Shown: positions 14,528-22,633 of the stretch, one piece after another
Layout of the letters: every line of letters starts with the position of its first letter
How positions within the stretch are numbered: position 1 is the first letter of the stretch
Origin: Ruminococcus sp. UBA3286
GTDB taxonomy: Bacteria > Bacillota > Clostridia > Oscillospirales > Ruminococcaceae
NCBI GenBank assembly: GCA_002362135.1
Contig: DETO01000070.1
Span: 23,148 to 47,781 of the forward strand
Direction of reading: 5' to 3'
DNA: 24,634 nt
Notes under the pieces: generated by a model
Told to the model about the DNA's origin: nothing
Database searches by the model: none
Seen by the model: only the letters and a program-made list of their open reading frames with translations
Position numbers and translations under genes: made by a program

Positions 14528-15835
14528 CTAATTAGCGGCTGTTGAAGCAGGTTCAACCTTAGTACGCTGAACCGATACCTTGGAGACCGTGGTTACCCAT
14601 ACGTTGTCATAGGAAGGGCAGGAGAACACAACATTGCTGTTGAATTGATCTGTGTTGATATTCATGTTCAGCAGGTTCACATCAGCGATAATATCGTCGG
14701 CGGTGATCTCGCTTATAGTGTCCTTCGGCCCGACTACCGTAATATCCATAGCCTGCGTAAGAACGCTGTATTCATAGCTGCTGTCGGGAACGTTGCTGAT
14801 AGATATTCTGCTCTGATCAAGCGTCAGATTCTTCTGATCAAGTCCTTCGTCGTCAAGCGTTACCGTGACCGTTTCAAGATTTGAAACGTTAATGAATTCG
14901 CTGTCCGCAAGCCGTTTGCTGAGGGAAAGAGTTTTTGAAAATCCCGGTTTTATCTCGTTCAGGGCGATAAGTCCCAGATCAAGTTCGTCGGGGATCTCCG
15001 TCTGACTGTTGTTGCAGGCGAGAGTTACTTTATCCGCCGATAATTTGAGTTTGACGCTGTCAACATCGAAATTGTTGGGAGCATTTACTATCGAGACCGT
15101 CAGACTTACAGTTTTTTGAGTACGAACAGGAATAGTTATGGAGAAATTGGAGTCGCTGAATTTCAGTGACGTTTGATCGATCTCAGCACCTGTATCAGTG
15201 AAGAGTACGAGTTCATCAGCATTTATCACATAAGTTTGTGACAAACTGAGTTCGCTGTTCGTAACGGCGCTTATTTTGTCTATCTTATCAAGCTTTGCAG
15301 AAGGTCCGGTAATTCTCACCACAGCGGGATCGCACACGAATTCGTCGGGATTTATTTCCTTACCGTCAACGAGCGAAACGTTTGGGGCGAGAGGAGTTAC
15401 GGGATATTCGCGGCTTTCAATCTTATCGAATTCCACGGAAGCGGAGGAGGGCGTTATGGATTTTACTTCATATTTTACGCCGTTTTCGCTTCTTATTTTA
15501 ATAGAGAGATTTTTTTTGCCTGCCGTTGAAACGCTGTCGGCGTCGAAATAAGCTTCGAGAGTTTCGTTGCTGAGATAGCCGACCTCGGTACGGCTGCTCA
15601 GAAGTTCGACCTTGACGTTTTTCACATTGCAGTCAACTACGCTTAGTCCGTTCTGACCTGCCGCAGAGCCTGAAATATCAACGGAAAGCGGAATATTTTC
15701 AACTGTTTTCTGAACGGTCGGGTACTGCGTCATGGAGATATACAGCCATGTGATAACAGCAATGATAATGGAAAAAACCATAAGCGAAACATTGCTTGTC
15801 ATGTATTTTTCGCGGAATACTTTTAAAAATTTCAT
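14528..15835 (-). CDS. cdaR: YbbR-domain protein, regulator of diadenylate cyclase
   Basis: This 435-residue protein has one N-terminal membrane helix (about 15-33, VSLMVFSIIIAVITWLYIS). A long beta-rich extracytoplasmic part holds about four YbbR-like repeats, with segments such as VDISGSAAGQNGLSVVDCNVKNVKVELLSSR. CdaR-type proteins bind the diadenylate cyclase CdaA in the membrane and tune c-di-AMP output. The start overlaps the cdaA stop by four bases (ATGA), and GGAGG lies within the cdaA end, so translation is coupled. glmM, often the third gene of this cluster, is absent here. The product name rests on domain type and neighbour. Confidence 0.88.
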   Translation of the reverse strand: MKFLKVFREKYMTSNVSLMVFSIIIAVITWLYISMTQYPTVQKTVENIPLSVDISGSAAGQNGLSVVDCNVKNVKVELLSSRTEVGYLSNETLEAYFDADSVSTAGKKNLSIKIRSENGVKYEVKSITPSSASVEFDKIESREYPVTPLAPNVSLVDGKEINPDEFVCDPAVVRITGPSAKLDKIDKISAVTNSELSLSQTYVINADELVLFTDTGAEIDQTSLKFSDSNFSITIPVRTQKTVSLTVSIVNAPNNFDVDSVKLKLSADKVTLACNNSQTEIPDELDLGLIALNEIKPGFSKTLSLSKRLADSEFINVSNLETVTVTLDDEGLDQKNLTLDQSRISISNVPDSSYEYSVLTQAMDITVVGPKDTISEITADDIIADVNLLNMNINTDQFNSNVVFSCPSYDNVWVTTVSKVSVQRTKVEPASTAAN

Positions 15836-16713
15836 TTTTTCTTCCTCCTTCCAAATACGGAGGAGAGAACTTTTCTGGAATTTTCCTCATCTTCCGGTGA
15901 TTCGTTGAATATCTCCTTTTCCAGCGTTGATTTAAGGCGTATGCGCGTATAATCGCGGGTCAGAACGCCGTTCATCGCGATAGATATCTGACCCGTTTCT
16001 TCTGAAACGACGATAACTACCGCGTCGGAATTTTCGCTCATACCGATAGCGGCTCTGTGACGTGAACCGAGCGCCTTATCAATGGAAAGATCGCTGTTGG
16101 GACGAGGCAGGAAGCAGGCGGCTGCAAGGATAATTCCGTCGCGCATTATAACTGCGCCGTCGTGAAGAGGCGTTTTCGGATAAAAAATATTTCCGAAAAC
16201 CTCCTTGCTGGGAGTAGCGTTCATTATCGTGCCTGTCTCGATCTGTTCGCCGAGTTTGGTTTTTCGCTCAATAACGATAAGCGCGCCCGTACAGCTTGCG
16301 GAAAGTTCCACGCACGAATCGCAGATAGCTTCGATGGCGATATTCCATTTCTGCTTGACATCGTTTGAAAGCGCGCCTATACCGATAAGATTTATGCCGA
16401 TTTTAGTTTGTCCGAATTGTTCCAGAACGCGTCGCAGTTCGGGCTGGAAGATTATCAGCATGGCGATAAGACCGATATCGAGTGCATGACCGAGAATATA
16501 TTTCATTACGGTAAATTCCAGCAGACTGCTAAGCGCATACCCTGCAACCAGCAGCAGGATTCCTTTAACGAGCTGTCCCGCTCGCGTTTCGCGTATAAGT
16601 TTTAGCAGAAGATAAATTATGTATGCAAGAACTGCAAGATCTATTATATCCTTTAAATGTATAGTGGACATAAGGCTGAAGAAAGCATATTTTATATCAT
16701 GAAATGACGGCAT
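15832..16713 (-). CDS. cdaA: Diadenylate cyclase
   Basis: This 293-residue protein makes c-di-AMP from two ATP. It has three N-terminal membrane helices (about 22-40, 49-67 and 73-90) and a cytoplasmic DAC domain (about 95-260). The DAC domain carries the signature DGA at 185-187 (TPLHDGAVIM) and RHR at 218-220 (GSRHRAAIG), both needed for ATP binding and catalysis. The C-terminus is lysine-rich (GRRKKK). Length and layout match CdaA of Firmicutes. c-di-AMP controls potassium and osmolyte balance and cell wall stability. AAGGAGT precedes the ATG, and a promoter lies about 30 bases further up. Confidence 0.97.
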   Translation of the reverse strand: MPSFHDIKYAFFSLMSTIHLKDIIDLAVLAYIIYLLLKLIRETRAGQLVKGILLLVAGYALSSLLEFTVMKYILGHALDIGLIAMLIIFQPELRRVLEQFGQTKIGINLIGIGALSNDVKQKWNIAIEAICDSCVELSASCTGALIVIERKTKLGEQIETGTIMNATPSKEVFGNIFYPKTPLHDGAVIMRDGIILAAACFLPRPNSDLSIDKALGSRHRAAIGMSENSDAVVIVVSEETGQISIAMNGVLTRDYTRIRLKSTLEKEIFNESPEDEENSRKVLSSVFGRRKKK

Positions 16714-16744
16714 TTTTTCACTCCTTAAAAGTATTCTTATATAT

Positions 16745-16772
16745 ATTGTACCACAAATTCAGATAATTTCAA
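16745..16772 (-). promoter_or_regulatory. Promoter of cdaA-cdaR
   Basis: On the reverse strand TTGAAA (16767-16772) and TACAAT (16745-16750) are 16 bases apart. The cdaA ATG follows about 32 bases downstream of the -10 box. Confidence 0.65.
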
Positions 16773-16854
16773 TACCTTTTTTGCGATTTTCTTGAATTTT
16801 TCACATAAGCTTGCATATTTTAGCGTGTCTGAATAAATAATCGTTGCAATGCAT

Positions 16855-16895
16855 AAAAATCTCGCAGGCATACCGAAGTATGCCGTGAGATTTTT
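16855..16895 (-). terminator. Intrinsic terminator of the cysteine desulfurase operon
   Basis: The stem is AAAAATCTC / GAGATTTTT outside and GGCATAC / GTATGCC inside, with a small asymmetric internal loop. On the reverse strand the tip reads C-TTCG-G, the extra-stable UUCG tetraloop, and a U-run follows. It lies 8 bases beyond the desulfurase stop. Confidence 0.9.
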
Positions 16896-16902
16896 GTAAA
16901 GA

Positions 16903-18024
16903 TCACAATATTTTATTTATATAGTTTGCAAGCATGACCGCGTCGCTTTCACGGCTGAAAATCGACGGAGAAAATCTCACCGTGCCGTTATTCGTACCGA
17001 GTGAGGAATGAGCGAGAGCCGCACATTGGAATCCTGCGCGCAGACAATATCCCTGTTTCGCAAGTTCCGCCGCCAGAACTTCCGATTTGACGCCGTCCGC
17101 GTTGAATGAAACAATAGGTACGTAATTTGCCGGAGATTCGCGGTAAATTTTTATTTTGTCATTACGGCTGAGCGTGGAGATAAAGCTGCGGCATATCTTG
17201 TCCTCGTGGGCGTATATTCTGGGTATCTCAATTCTGCTTACAAATTCTATGCCGGCTTTCAGCGACATTATTCCGATTATTCCGGAAGTGCCGCTTTCGA
17301 GGCTTTCCGGCAGCAGATCGGGCTGTATGAGACTTTGGGAATTGTTTCCCGTACCGCCCTGCATAAGCGACGGGATAGGAAATTTGCCGTCGGAAATGAG
17401 AAGTCCCGTTCCCGTCAGTCCGTAAAGTCCCTTATGACCTGCTGTACAGAGAATATTTATCCCTTGATCGAGCTTGACATCGATTATTCCGCAAGCCTGC
17501 GCGCCGTCGGCGATAAAGCAGATGTTTTTGCGGCGGCATATTTCGGCGATCTCACGATACGGAAGAAGCTGTCCCGTAACATTGCTTGCAAGCGTGCAGA
17601 CTACCGCCTTTGTATCGCTGCGGATAAGACTTCGGAAACTCTCAATAGTGCGATTGTCTTCGGGATAAACCTGAGCAACGGAGAGCGATATCTTCTTTTC
17701 GGCAGCGAGTTTTGCAGCAGGGCGCGCAGCCGAATTATGCTCCATACTGCTTATTATCATATGACCGCCGCCGCGCATTATCCCCTGTATCGCGATATTC
17801 AGACCGTGGGTACAGTTCATGGTGAATATGGTATTTTCCGGTTCAGCTCCGAAAAATTCCGCAGCGGTCACTCTTGCCGAATATACTGCCCGTGAAGTTT
17901 CGGCGGCAAGAGGGTGACCTCCCCGTCCAGAACTGGTGTAGTGTTCCATTGCATAGATCGCGGCTTTTTTAACTGCGGCAGGCTTTGGAAAAGTTGTGGC
18001 TGCGTTGTCGAAATTTCTGATCAT
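16903..18024 (-). CDS. Cysteine desulfurase family aminotransferase (class V)
   Basis: This 373-residue, pyridoxal phosphate enzyme removes sulfur (or selenium) from cysteine (or selenocysteine) as a persulfide. Visible features are His96 in SSMEHNSAA, Asp173 in FIADGAQACG, the cofactor Lys198 in CTAGHKGLYG, and the likely catalytic Cys334 in LRAGFQCAALAHSSLGT, close to the CAPLAH-type site of this family. It fits the short cysteine desulfurase family of anaerobes rather than housekeeping IscS or SufS. The start overlaps the upstream DUF3343 stop as ATGA, and that pairing is conserved in anaerobes and suggests a sulfur or selenium relay. The specific sulfur acceptor is unknown. Confidence 0.9.
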   Translation of the reverse strand: MIRNFDNAATTFPKPAAVKKAAIYAMEHYTSSGRGGHPLAAETSRAVYSARVTAAEFFGAEPENTIFTMNCTHGLNIAIQGIMRGGGHMIISSMEHNSAARPAAKLAAEKKISLSVAQVYPEDNRTIESFRSLIRSDTKAVVCTLASNVTGQLLPYREIAEICRRKNICFIADGAQACGIIDVKLDQGINILCTAGHKGLYGLTGTGLLISDGKFPIPSLMQGGTGNNSQSLIQPDLLPESLESGTSGIIGIMSLKAGIEFVSRIEIPRIYAHEDKICRSFISTLSRNDKIKIYRESPANYVPIVSFNADGVKSEVLAAELAKQGYCLRAGFQCAALAHSSLGTNNGTVRFSPSIFSRESDAVMLANYINKIL

Positions 18025-18248
18025 GAGTTCCTCCTTGTATATGGGATACCCTTGTCGGTCAGGATATTGGCGGCTGAATCGGAATAAATCCTCAGATCAT
18101 AGCCGCAGCCTTCCTCGCGCCGTATCATTTCGACGGGTATCCCTCTTGATCTCAGCAGCCCTTCCGCCTTTACCGCGTAGGTATAAGAGGGCATTTCCAG
18201 TATGATTCCATTTGGACTGCCGCGTGAATATTGCTTGTTGTGCTTCAT
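18021..18248 (-). CDS. DUF3343 small protein, putative Se/S carrier
   Basis: This 75-residue cytoplasmic protein belongs to the DUF3343 (Se_S_carrier-like) type. It has a beta-alpha-beta look, with IILEMPSYTYAVKAEGLLRS and a conserved GCGYDLRI where Cys48 could carry a persulfide or selenide. It is translationally coupled to the cysteine desulfurase by a 4-base overlap. The proposed job is to accept sulfur or selenium from that enzyme; this is inferred from context and family naming. ATG 18248 is preferred over the in-frame GTG at 18257 because GAGGTGA lies at the right distance. Confidence 0.82.
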   Translation of the reverse strand: MKHNKQYSRGSPNGIILEMPSYTYAVKAEGLLRSRGIPVEMIRREEGCGYDLRIYSDSAANILTDKGIPYTRRNS

Positions 18249-18269
18249 ATATATCACCTCATTGAGAAA

Positions 18270-18310
18270 TTTTTCACAAATATGTTAGCTTGATGTCAGC
18301 TTGTGAAAAA
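18270..18310. promoter_or_regulatory. 10-bp inverted repeat in the DUF3343 leader
   Basis: TTTTTCACAA (18270-18279) and TTGTGAAAAA (18301-18310) are exact inverted repeats with a 21-base spacer. They lie 22-62 bases upstream of the DUF3343 start. The repeat could be an operator or a leader hairpin. Confidence 0.45.
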
Positions 18311-18354
18311 ACCATGTTTGCCGCCCTGAAAAAGGAAGCTTTTTGACAGTTTCA

Positions 18355-18368
18355 CATATTATAATATG
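18355..18368. promoter_or_regulatory. Palindrome containing TATAAT on both strands
   Basis: CATATTATAATATG is a 14-bp perfect palindrome that offers a -10-like TATAAT in both directions. It is the best -10 candidate for the reverse-strand DUF3343-desulfurase operon, although no good -35 box is found. Confidence 0.35.
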
Positions 18369-18429
18369 TAAATTCCCGAAAAACAGTTCATGAAAAATAA
18401 GAACAAATTCTTAATTTTTGGAAATACAC

Positions 18430-18458
18430 TTGACAAATCCTATAATAAATGCTATGAT
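18430..18458 (+). promoter_or_regulatory. Promoter of the SPKTG surface-protein gene
   Basis: TTGACA (18430-18435) and TATGAT (18453-18458) are 17 bases apart. Transcription should start near 18465, giving a leader of about 105 bases that begins with the stem-loop at 18468-18510. Confidence 0.85.
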
Positions 18459-18467
18459 GTAAACAGA

Positions 18468-18510
18468 TATATTGGGAATTGGTAAACCTACACGGCATAT
18501 TCTCAATATA
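18468..18510 (+). promoter_or_regulatory. Leader stem-loop of the SPKTG gene
   Basis: TATATTGGGAAT (18468-18479) pairs with ATTCTCAATATA (18499-18510), 12 bp with one G-T pair and a 19-base loop. It lies at the predicted 5' end of the transcript. Two 11-base ATTCAACATCA copies follow at 18516-18526 and 18529-18539. Such 5' hairpins often stabilise mRNA, but a regulator site is also possible. Confidence 0.6.
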
Positions 18511-18569
18511 ACTTCATTCAACATCATTATTCAACATCACAAGACGTAACAATCATGGAGGTCATAATT

Positions 18570-19466
18570 ATGAGATCATCAAACAAACTTACCGCAATGG
18601 CGCTGGCGCTTGCTATAGGTTCAACTATGAGCGTGGCAACAGCATTTGCCGAGGGCGAGGAAGCCCCTGTTGCTCCCGTAGCTTCGGAGGAGGTATCAAC
18701 CACCACGGCAGCCGACGAAAAGTCCGATATTACGGAAACTACGCCTGAAAATCCTTCGGGTGAAGAAGTTTTTGGCAATATCACGGTTAAAATCGCAGAC
18801 GACGGCAGTCAGATTTCATTCTACGATTCAGCTGCCAACATCAGCATTATATGCGGAAACGGCGTTATGACGATTGACGGAGCTGTTATCACGAACGGAA
18901 GCGATATTCCTTCCGATAAGGCTGATCGTTTTGCCGAGATCGTTAGTAAGGTCAACATAATGAATATCAATACTATTGTTTTTACGGATAATGTAACAGA
19001 AGTCCGATTGGAGAGTTATTCAATGGGTAGCGGAGTTACACAAGTAAAGTTCGGCAAAAACATTGCTTCTATATCCGATAATGCGTTCAGCGGTTTCCCG
19101 GGACTGAAATCGGTACAGGGCTATAAGGGTACTGCCGCCGAAAAATTTGCAAATGATAAAAATCTGGAATTTACGGCTCTCGATGCTGCTGAAGTTCCTG
19201 AAACAACCACAGCTGTCGCACCTTCAACAACGGCTGCAAAGAATACGACTGCGACCGCTGCTGTAAAAAAGACCACAACGGCTTCAAAGGCGACTTCTAC
19301 CAAGAAGAATTCAAAAGCAACTACAGCTGCCAAAACTACCGCAGCTTCAACTACAAAGTCATCGACTTCCCCGAAAACAGGCGACCACGGCGTTGGCGCA
19401 GCTGTTGGATTATTCGGAGCGGCTGCTGCTGCAATTGCAGTTACGCGCAAGAAAAAGCATGAATAA
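18570..19466 (+). CDS. Sortase-anchored (SPKTG) surface protein with a single LRR-like unit
   Basis: This 298-residue protein has a signal peptide (1-28, ending SVATAFA) and a Thr/Glu-rich stretch. A compact domain (about 66-205) follows; its second half, VTQVKFGKNIASISDNAFSG then FPGLKSVQGY, is one BspA-type leucine-rich repeat. An Ala/Thr/Lys linker (206-266) leads to SPKTG (267-271), a hydrophobic helix (275-292) and RKKK. The last three parts are a cell-wall sorting signal, so a sortase would attach the protein to peptidoglycan. Function is probably adhesion or surface display. ATG 18570 is chosen because TGGAGGT lies 7 bases upstream; the ATG at 18555 overlaps that site. It is monocistronic between its own promoter and terminator. 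Confidence 0.85.
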   Translation: MRSSNKLTAMALALAIGSTMSVATAFAEGEEAPVAPVASEEVSTTTAADEKSDITETTPENPSGEEVFGNITVKIADDGSQISFYDSAANISIICGNGVMTIDGAVITNGSDIPSDKADRFAEIVSKVNIMNINTIVFTDNVTEVRLESYSMGSGVTQVKFGKNIASISDNAFSGFPGLKSVQGYKGTAAEKFANDKNLEFTALDAAEVPETTTAVAPSTTAAKNTTATAAVKKTTTASKATSTKKNSKATTAAKTTAASTTKSSTSPKTGDHGVGAAVGLFGAAAAAIAVTRKKKHE

Positions 19467-19482
19467 TTAATATATGCAAAAT

Positions 19483-19516
19483 ATGAAAAAACTCCCGATC
19501 AAGGGAGTTTTTTCAT
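19483..19516. terminator. Bidirectional terminator between the SPKTG gene and rmuC
   Basis: A perfect 14-bp stem, with core AAAAAACTCCC (19486-19496) and GGGAGTTTTTT (19503-19513), has a 6-base loop. It carries a T-run on the forward side and the matching A-run for the reverse strand. It ends the SPKTG gene (+) and sulP-rmuC (-). Confidence 0.93.
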
Positions 19517-19526
19517 TGTAATATTT

Positions 19527-20786
19527 TTACGAATCAATAAGCCGAACAGCCTCGTCGGAAGATTCAAGGGCGGTAACGGTTTTAAGTTTACGATTGATGG
19601 CACGGGTACGCGTTCCGATAAGCTTGTCAAGTTCTTCGTCAGCCTGACGGAGGCGATTTCTCGTATCGGTAAGCCCTTTTTCAAAAGTTTCGAATTCTTT
19701 CTTAGCGGCTTCGAGAACCATCCAGACCTCACCGCTTTTTTTCTGAATTGCAAGGGTACGGAATCCCATTTGCAGGCTGTTGAGCATTGCCGCCATATTT
19801 GACGGCCCTGCGATATTAACCTTGTAATTACGCTGTAAAACTTCAACCAGTCCCATATTCACGACTTCGGCATACAAGCCCTCAAACGGCAGGAACATGA
19901 TTGCAAAATCCGTGGTATACGGCGGTTTTACGTACTTATCGCGAATACTTTTGGCGCAGCGTTTTATCTCCGTTTCAAGAGCCGCGCGTCTGTTCTTGAG
20001 TTCATCTGCGCTGCCCGATTCATAGGCGTTCAGCAGAGCAGAATATGTGTCTCCCGGAAATTTCGAATCTATGGGCAGATAGACGAATTCGCCGTCGCTC
20101 ATGCCGGGGAGTTTAACTGCAAAATCCACTCGTTCGGAGCTTCCGCTTATTACGGCAGCCTGTTCTTCATATTGTTCGGGAGCAAGAATTTCGCTTAAAA
20201 TAGCGGATAATTGAAGTTCGCCCATAATTCCGCGCGTCTTTACGTTGGAGAGAACATTTTTTAGATCTGAAACTCCCGAAGCGACGTTTTTCATTTCGCC
20301 AAGTCCCTCATAAACTTCGGCAAGCCGCTTGTTTACGGTTTCGAACGAACGCGAGATCTTATCGTCGAGAGTTTTTTGCAGCTTATCGTTGACGGTATTA
20401 TTTATCCTGTCAAGGCTTTCGGAGTTGGAAGTGCGTATTTTCTCCAATCCTTCGCGGTTTTCGCGGCTGAGTTCCTTCATATCATTTTCGATCTTCATAA
20501 GTACTTCAACAGAATGTTTCTGCTGATTTTCCTGAGTTTTCCTCAATTCGCCGCCGAGTACAGATATCTGTCTGACGATGGAATCGCTCATTTTTACTGA
20601 CATTTCCATTATCAGACGATTTTGATTTTCGCTTGTGCGCGACAGAACGTCAAGCTGCTTTTTCATTTCGGAAATATCTTTTTTCCCGAATCCACGGCTT
20701 TTTTCGGCAGCACGTACTATTAGTGTGATGAGGAATGCGAGAAGAGCGAGATTCAGAAGCGAGCATATTATCAAAATTACGTCCAT
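19527..20786 (-). CDS. rmuC: DNA recombination protein RmuC family
   Basis: This 419-residue protein has one N-terminal membrane helix (about 2-25, MDVILIICSLLNLALLAFLI). A long coiled coil (about 35-180) follows, then the RmuC nuclease-like domain (about 185-350). Domain motifs include GIMGELQLSAILSEIL, FAVKLPG..., PIDSKFPGD and FLPFEGLYAEV. The protein ends in a second short coiled coil. RmuC proteins are linked to limiting inversions and recombination between repeats; the exact biochemical activity is unclear. The ATG at 20786 is chosen because AAAGGAT lies upstream inside the sulP end and the frame before it has no family similarity. It starts 1 base after the sulP stop, so it is probably translationally coupled. 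Confidence 0.92.
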   Translation of the reverse strand: MDVILIICSLLNLALLAFLITLIVRAAEKSRGFGKKDISEMKKQLDVLSRTSENQNRLIMEMSVKMSDSIVRQISVLGGELRKTQENQQKHSVEVLMKIENDMKELSRENREGLEKIRTSNSESLDRINNTVNDKLQKTLDDKISRSFETVNKRLAEVYEGLGEMKNVASGVSDLKNVLSNVKTRGIMGELQLSAILSEILAPEQYEEQAAVISGSSERVDFAVKLPGMSDGEFVYLPIDSKFPGDTYSALLNAYESGSADELKNRRAALETEIKRCAKSIRDKYVKPPYTTDFAIMFLPFEGLYAEVVNMGLVEVLQRNYKVNIAGPSNMAAMLNSLQMGFRTLAIQKKSGEVWMVLEAAKKEFETFEKGLTDTRNRLRQADEELDKLIGTRTRAINRKLKTVTALESSDEAVRLIDS

Positions 20787-20787
20787 A

Positions 20788-22500
20788 TTAATCCTTTCGT
20801 TTTGTACGCTTTGACGCCGCTGAATTTTCAAGTTCGGCAGCTCTGATAAGTGCGTCGTCGATGTGAGGACAGAAATTTTCCCTGCCGATCTTCTCAATAA
20901 ATCCTGCCTTTTCCATAGCCTGCATAGGCTGTTCATTTACGTGAGAGAATACTACTGATATATTATATTTTCTGCATCTTTCGGCGATCTTCTCAAGATT
21001 CTGGATTCCCGTTGCGTCTATCGCCGGAACGTTTCTCATGCGAATGCAAAGTACGTCAACATGGCGGTGATCGTCGAGAATATAGTTGAATTTATCAGAA
21101 GCCGCAAAGAACATTGGGCCGTTGATTTCGTAGACCCTTGTATTTTCTGGAACTTTTTTCAATGCGATATGATCGGGATCGTCGTCCTCATCATCAACAT
21201 ACACCCAGCCGTGAACTTCCGTAACGTCTGCCATGCGCTTCATAAAGAGCAGCGCAGCCAGCACAAGTCCGACTCCGATAGCTACCACGAGATCGAAAAC
21301 GACCGTGAGGATAAGCGTTACAAAAAGTACGATAATATCACTTTTCGGGGCAGTTTTTATCATGCTTGCGATGCCTCTCCAGCCGCACATATTATATGCT
21401 ACCATAAATAATATTGCCGCAATAGTAGGCATAGGTATCATTGCCGCGTATGGCATAAGAAGCAGGAGTATTATAAGTACGACTACGGCGTGAACCATAC
21501 CTGCAACAGGCGTTCTTCCGCCGTTTTTGATGTTTGCGGCAGTACGCGCGATAGCTCCGGTAGCAGGGATTCCGCCGAAAAGTGCGGACGCGATATTTCC
21601 TGCGCCCTGAGCCGTCAGTTCCATATTTGAGCGGTGCTTTGAACCTATCATACCGTCGGCAACAACGCACGACAGCAGCGATTCAACGGCAGCGAGAACG
21701 GCTATTGTAAGGGCGTTCGGAATCAGCGCACGTATACGTCCGAGGCTGACTTCGGGCAGGCTGAATGAGGGCGGAGCTGATGAAATTGTGTAAAGATCGC
21801 CGATAGTATTTACGCTGATGCCGCTGATTTTAACAATCGCCGCGCCGACAATTACAGCGATAAGCGACGGCGGAATTTTTTCAAGTTTTTTCGGCCAGAA
21901 AATAAGGATAGCCAGCGAAAGCAGGCCTATCAGGACTGCCTGATAATTAAAAGTATCTGCGCTGCGTATAAGTTCCATGACCTTTTCGGTAGTCTCTATG
22001 GGCGAGCCTGAAAAAGACATTCCACAGAAATCCTTGATTTGTCCTATCACGATAGTTACGGCGATTCCGAATGTGAAGCCTGCCGTGATGGTATTGGGGA
22101 TATATTTTATCAGATTTCCGAATCTGCACAATCCCATGATTATCAGGAAAATTCCCGCCATTACGGTAGAAATTGCAAGCCCGTCCATTCCCTCGGAAGC
22201 GACGATACCTGCGACTATGGTGGCGAATGCTGCCGTCGGGCCTGCTATCTGTACGCGGCTTCCGCCGAGGAACGATACGATAAAGCCTGCGGTTATCGCC
22301 GTGTAGAGACCGCGTTCGGGGCTTACTCCGGAAGCGAGAGCGAGGGCGATAGAAAGAGGCAGCGCGATGATAGCTACGATTATACCCGAAATCACGTCCT
22401 TTACGAACTGTGCCTTGGTATAATTTTTCATGACGGAGAAAAGCTTTGGTTTAAGTTTTTCTTCTGTTTTCTTTTTTGGCAATGTTTCTGTTGATTCCAT
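20788..22500 (-). CDS. SulP family inorganic anion transporter with STAS domain
   Basis: This 570-residue membrane transporter has an N-terminal cytoplasmic Lys-rich stretch and a first conserved helix block (ISGIIVAIIALPLSIALALA). The SulP signature GGSRVQIAGPTAAF follows within about twelve helices. A cytoplasmic STAS domain closes the protein at about residues 445-555 (YEINGPMFFAASDKF...VPAIDATGIQNLEKI). SulP members carry sulfate, bicarbonate or other anions; the substrate cannot be assigned. The ATG at 22500 follows CAGGAGG at a good distance. The in-frame TTG at 22515 overlaps that site. rmuC is immediately downstream. Confidence 0.94.
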   Translation of the reverse strand: MESTETLPKKKTEEKLKPKLFSVMKNYTKAQFVKDVISGIIVAIIALPLSIALALASGVSPERGLYTAITAGFIVSFLGGSRVQIAGPTAAFATIVAGIVASEGMDGLAISTVMAGIFLIIMGLCRFGNLIKYIPNTITAGFTFGIAVTIVIGQIKDFCGMSFSGSPIETTEKVMELIRSADTFNYQAVLIGLLSLAILIFWPKKLEKIPPSLIAVIVGAAIVKISGISVNTIGDLYTISSAPPSFSLPEVSLGRIRALIPNALTIAVLAAVESLLSCVVADGMIGSKHRSNMELTAQGAGNIASALFGGIPATGAIARTAANIKNGGRTPVAGMVHAVVVLIILLLLMPYAAMIPMPTIAAILFMVAYNMCGWRGIASMIKTAPKSDIIVLFVTLILTVVFDLVVAIGVGLVLAALLFMKRMADVTEVHGWVYVDDEDDDPDHIALKKVPENTRVYEINGPMFFAASDKFNYILDDHRHVDVLCIRMRNVPAIDATGIQNLEKIAERCRKYNISVVFSHVNEQPMQAMEKAGFIEKIGRENFCPHIDDALIRAAELENSAASKRTKRKD

Positions 22501-22558
22501 TTTTTCCTCCTGCAATTGAACTTGTTATTAAAGCATATTTTAATTAAACACGCTTTAA

Positions 22559-22587
22559 ATTATATCACCGCAGGAAGAAAATAGCAA
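22559..22587 (-). promoter_or_regulatory. Promoter of sulP-rmuC
   Basis: On the reverse strand TTGCTA (22582-22587) and TATAAT (22559-22564) are 17 bases apart. The leader would be about 50 bases. Confidence 0.65.
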
Positions 22588-22633
22588 TAGTATTTTGCAT
22601 ATTTGTGAAATATCAACTGTTTTTTTGTCAGAA

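Noticed and set aside
18343..18365. Forward promoter TTGACA with TATAAT in the DUF3343 leader region
   Set aside because: The two boxes are only 11 bases apart, too close for a sigma-A promoter.
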